A stretch of 13,919 bases of DNA, taken from Bacillota bacterium. Its GTDB lineage: Bacteria > Bacillota > Clostridia > Lachnospirales > Lachnospiraceae. Shown piece after piece: positions 12,916 to 13,919 of this stretch; the stretch's first letter is position 1, and each line of letters opens with the position of its first letter. The notes beneath the pieces were generated by a model. It was not told the origin of the DNA. It made no database searches and saw nothing but the letters and a program-made list of their open reading frames with translations. The stretch covers positions 1 through 13,919 of the forward strand of contig JAGFXQ010000052.1 in the NCBI GenBank assembly GCA_017861355.1, written 5' to 3'. The position numbers and the translations under genes were made by a program.

Positions 12916-13919
12916 TACTGCACCTCCTCTGCCGATATTACGGCTGCACTGAGAGGTGCAACAGTGATAGCTTGGTCGTTATAGTTCTCTTGTGTGTAAT
13001 TGATTACGATTTCTTTCTGTTCTTCCCCTTTACAATAGGTGTTAATGATAATTCCATTCTGAGGTACTCTTCTGCCAACCCATTCATAATCCACCACTTG
13101 ATTCAGTACACCATTCACCTGGGAATATACCTTAGCAATTAAATCCTTATACTGCTCAAACTCAGTTGAATAAAGGTCAGCCGATGCAGTCGCAGCAAGC
13201 AGATGAGAAGGTTCCTTAGTTAGGATAAAGGAGGGTGACAGATTATAATCAATCATTCTCAGAATATCCGTCTGTGTATAGAAGGAGAAGTTGGAATAAG
13301 GTGCGTACACCTCCATGGTATTGTCAAGAACCATCTGTAAAAACGGAACTGCATCTGTCTCAAATACATATTGGGAGGTCCCAACCGGACTTAAGAGATA
13401 ACGGTCCGTATATTTCCACAGATACATATTCGGTGTTTCCATATTCAGCTTAAGCTTATTCTTTGCTTTCGCGAAGGTCTCCTGATATAAATCAATTGCT
13501 TGTGTCGCAGTCATCTTAATTCCCGAACTGTCATAGTTACTGGAAAGCAGATTCGACATTCCCGCAACCGTCATAGAGTTGGAATAAGATCCCACCCGTT
13601 CCAGCTGCTTATCAAACCATGCTGCACTCTTGGTTGGTGTAGCATAACCGAATACCCAGATCGGTACATTTGCCGGAAGAATATACATCTTATTCAGTTC
13701 AAGATACCAGGAGTTAACATGACGGATTGCTGTATTGTGATAGCTCAGCATCTCCTTATTGATCGTGGTATAATCTCTGGCATAGGAGATATCGATCTTC
13801 TTCTCCTCGAATTCCGATATCAGTTTCTTGAACTCCGACTGACTTCCGATTTTACGATAATAATTCGCTGAGTCCGGCTTTGCCAGGGTCTCTCCTCCCT
13901 GCTGCCAGCCATATAATCC
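12915..13919 (-). CDS. DUF5696-type protein, C-terminal part (5' end outside window)
   Basis: The frame is open from the window edge to the stop at 12915, leaving 334 residues of a longer protein. It does not begin at the internal ATG at 13751, because coding sequence continues upstream (GLYGWQQGGETL near the edge). The pattern of short beta strands and helices, the stretch FETDAVPFLQMVLDNTMEVY and an ending rich in beta strands (GIIINTYCKGEEQKEIVINY) resemble the DUF5696 proteins found beside CUT1 transporters in Firmicutes. These look like barrel-fold glycosidase relatives followed by a beta-sandwich. No activity can be assigned. It shares a TAATG overlap with the first permease gene, so it is made together with the transporter. 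The assignment to DUF5696 rests on recall of the family and is moderately firm. Confidence 0.65.
   Translation of the reverse strand, partial: GLYGWQQGGETLAKPDSANYYRKIGSQSEFKKLISEFEEKKIDISYARDYTTINKEMLSYHNTAIRHVNSWYLELNKMYILPANVPIWVFGYATPTKSAAWFDKQLERVGSYSNSMTVAGMSNLLSSNYDSSGIKMTATQAIDLYQETFAKAKNKLKLNMETPNMYLWKYTDRYLLSPVGTSQYVFETDAVPFLQMVLDNTMEVYAPYSNFSFYTQTDILRMIDYNLSPSFILTKEPSHLLAATASADLYSTEFEQYKDLIAKVYSQVNGVLNQVVDYEWVGRRVPQNGIIINTYCKGEEQKEIVINYTQENYNDQAITVAPLSAAVISAEEVQ

Noticed and set aside
12915..13751. The ATG at 13751 as the true start of the DUF5696-type gene
   Set aside because: The same frame continues upstream without a stop to the window edge with protein-like sequence, so the gene is truncated by the window.

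Overview
The window reads as about 14 kb of chromosome from a low-to-middle GC, anaerobic Gram-positive bacterium, most likely a plant-polysaccharide-degrading Lachnospiraceae (Lachnoclostridium/Anaerocolumna-like). I infer this from the Firmicutes-type Shine-Dalgarno sites, lipoprotein signals, MalF/MalG-type permeases without a local ATPase, a LacI regulator, and the codon and protein style. All recognisable genes lie on the minus strand, so transcription runs from high to low coordinates. Both edge genes are cut by the window.

Layout in transcription order. (1) 13919-11091: the 3' part of a DUF5696 protein, then two ABC sugar permeases, coupled by a stop/start overlap and a one-base gap; a strong AT-rich stem-loop follows. 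(2) 11051-10603: no gene, but a 257-bp element with perfect 15-bp terminal inverted repeats (10688-10944) and a 25-bp inverted repeat (10570-10594 / 10646-10670) over the start of the next gene. (3) 10602-605: a GH16 laminarinase lipoprotein, a LacI regulator, a 1062-aa GH94-type phosphorylase, a GH30 enzyme, a membrane-anchored GH5 glucanase and a second GH30 enzyme. (4) 604-279: a second, diverged copy of the structured element (416-578) in the opposite orientation, plus an AT-rich leader. (5) 278-1: the N-terminus of a GH3 lipoprotein.

Together the genes look like a beta-glucan utilisation locus, probably for laminarin-type beta-1,3/1,6-glucan. GH16, GH5 and GH3 carry export or anchor signals and would cut polymer outside the cell. 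The two permeases would import oligosaccharides. The phosphorylase and the two GH30 enzymes have no signal peptide and would finish the job in the cytoplasm, with phosphorolysis giving sugar-1-phosphate. The LacI protein is the likely local regulator, and a LacI/CcpA-type palindrome lies upstream of the GH30-GH5-GH30 genes. The substrate is inferred from the enzyme families and is not proved by the sequence.

Two things stand out. The GH16 start region looks like a small invertible segment caught in a reversed state: a near-perfect ribosome binding site and an ATG point away from the gene, and flipping the segment would place them in frame in front of it. Separately, two diverged copies of a highly structured repeat, in opposite orientations, bracket the six-gene enzyme block. 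Their paired arms change together and they share a GNRA-type tetraloop hairpin.
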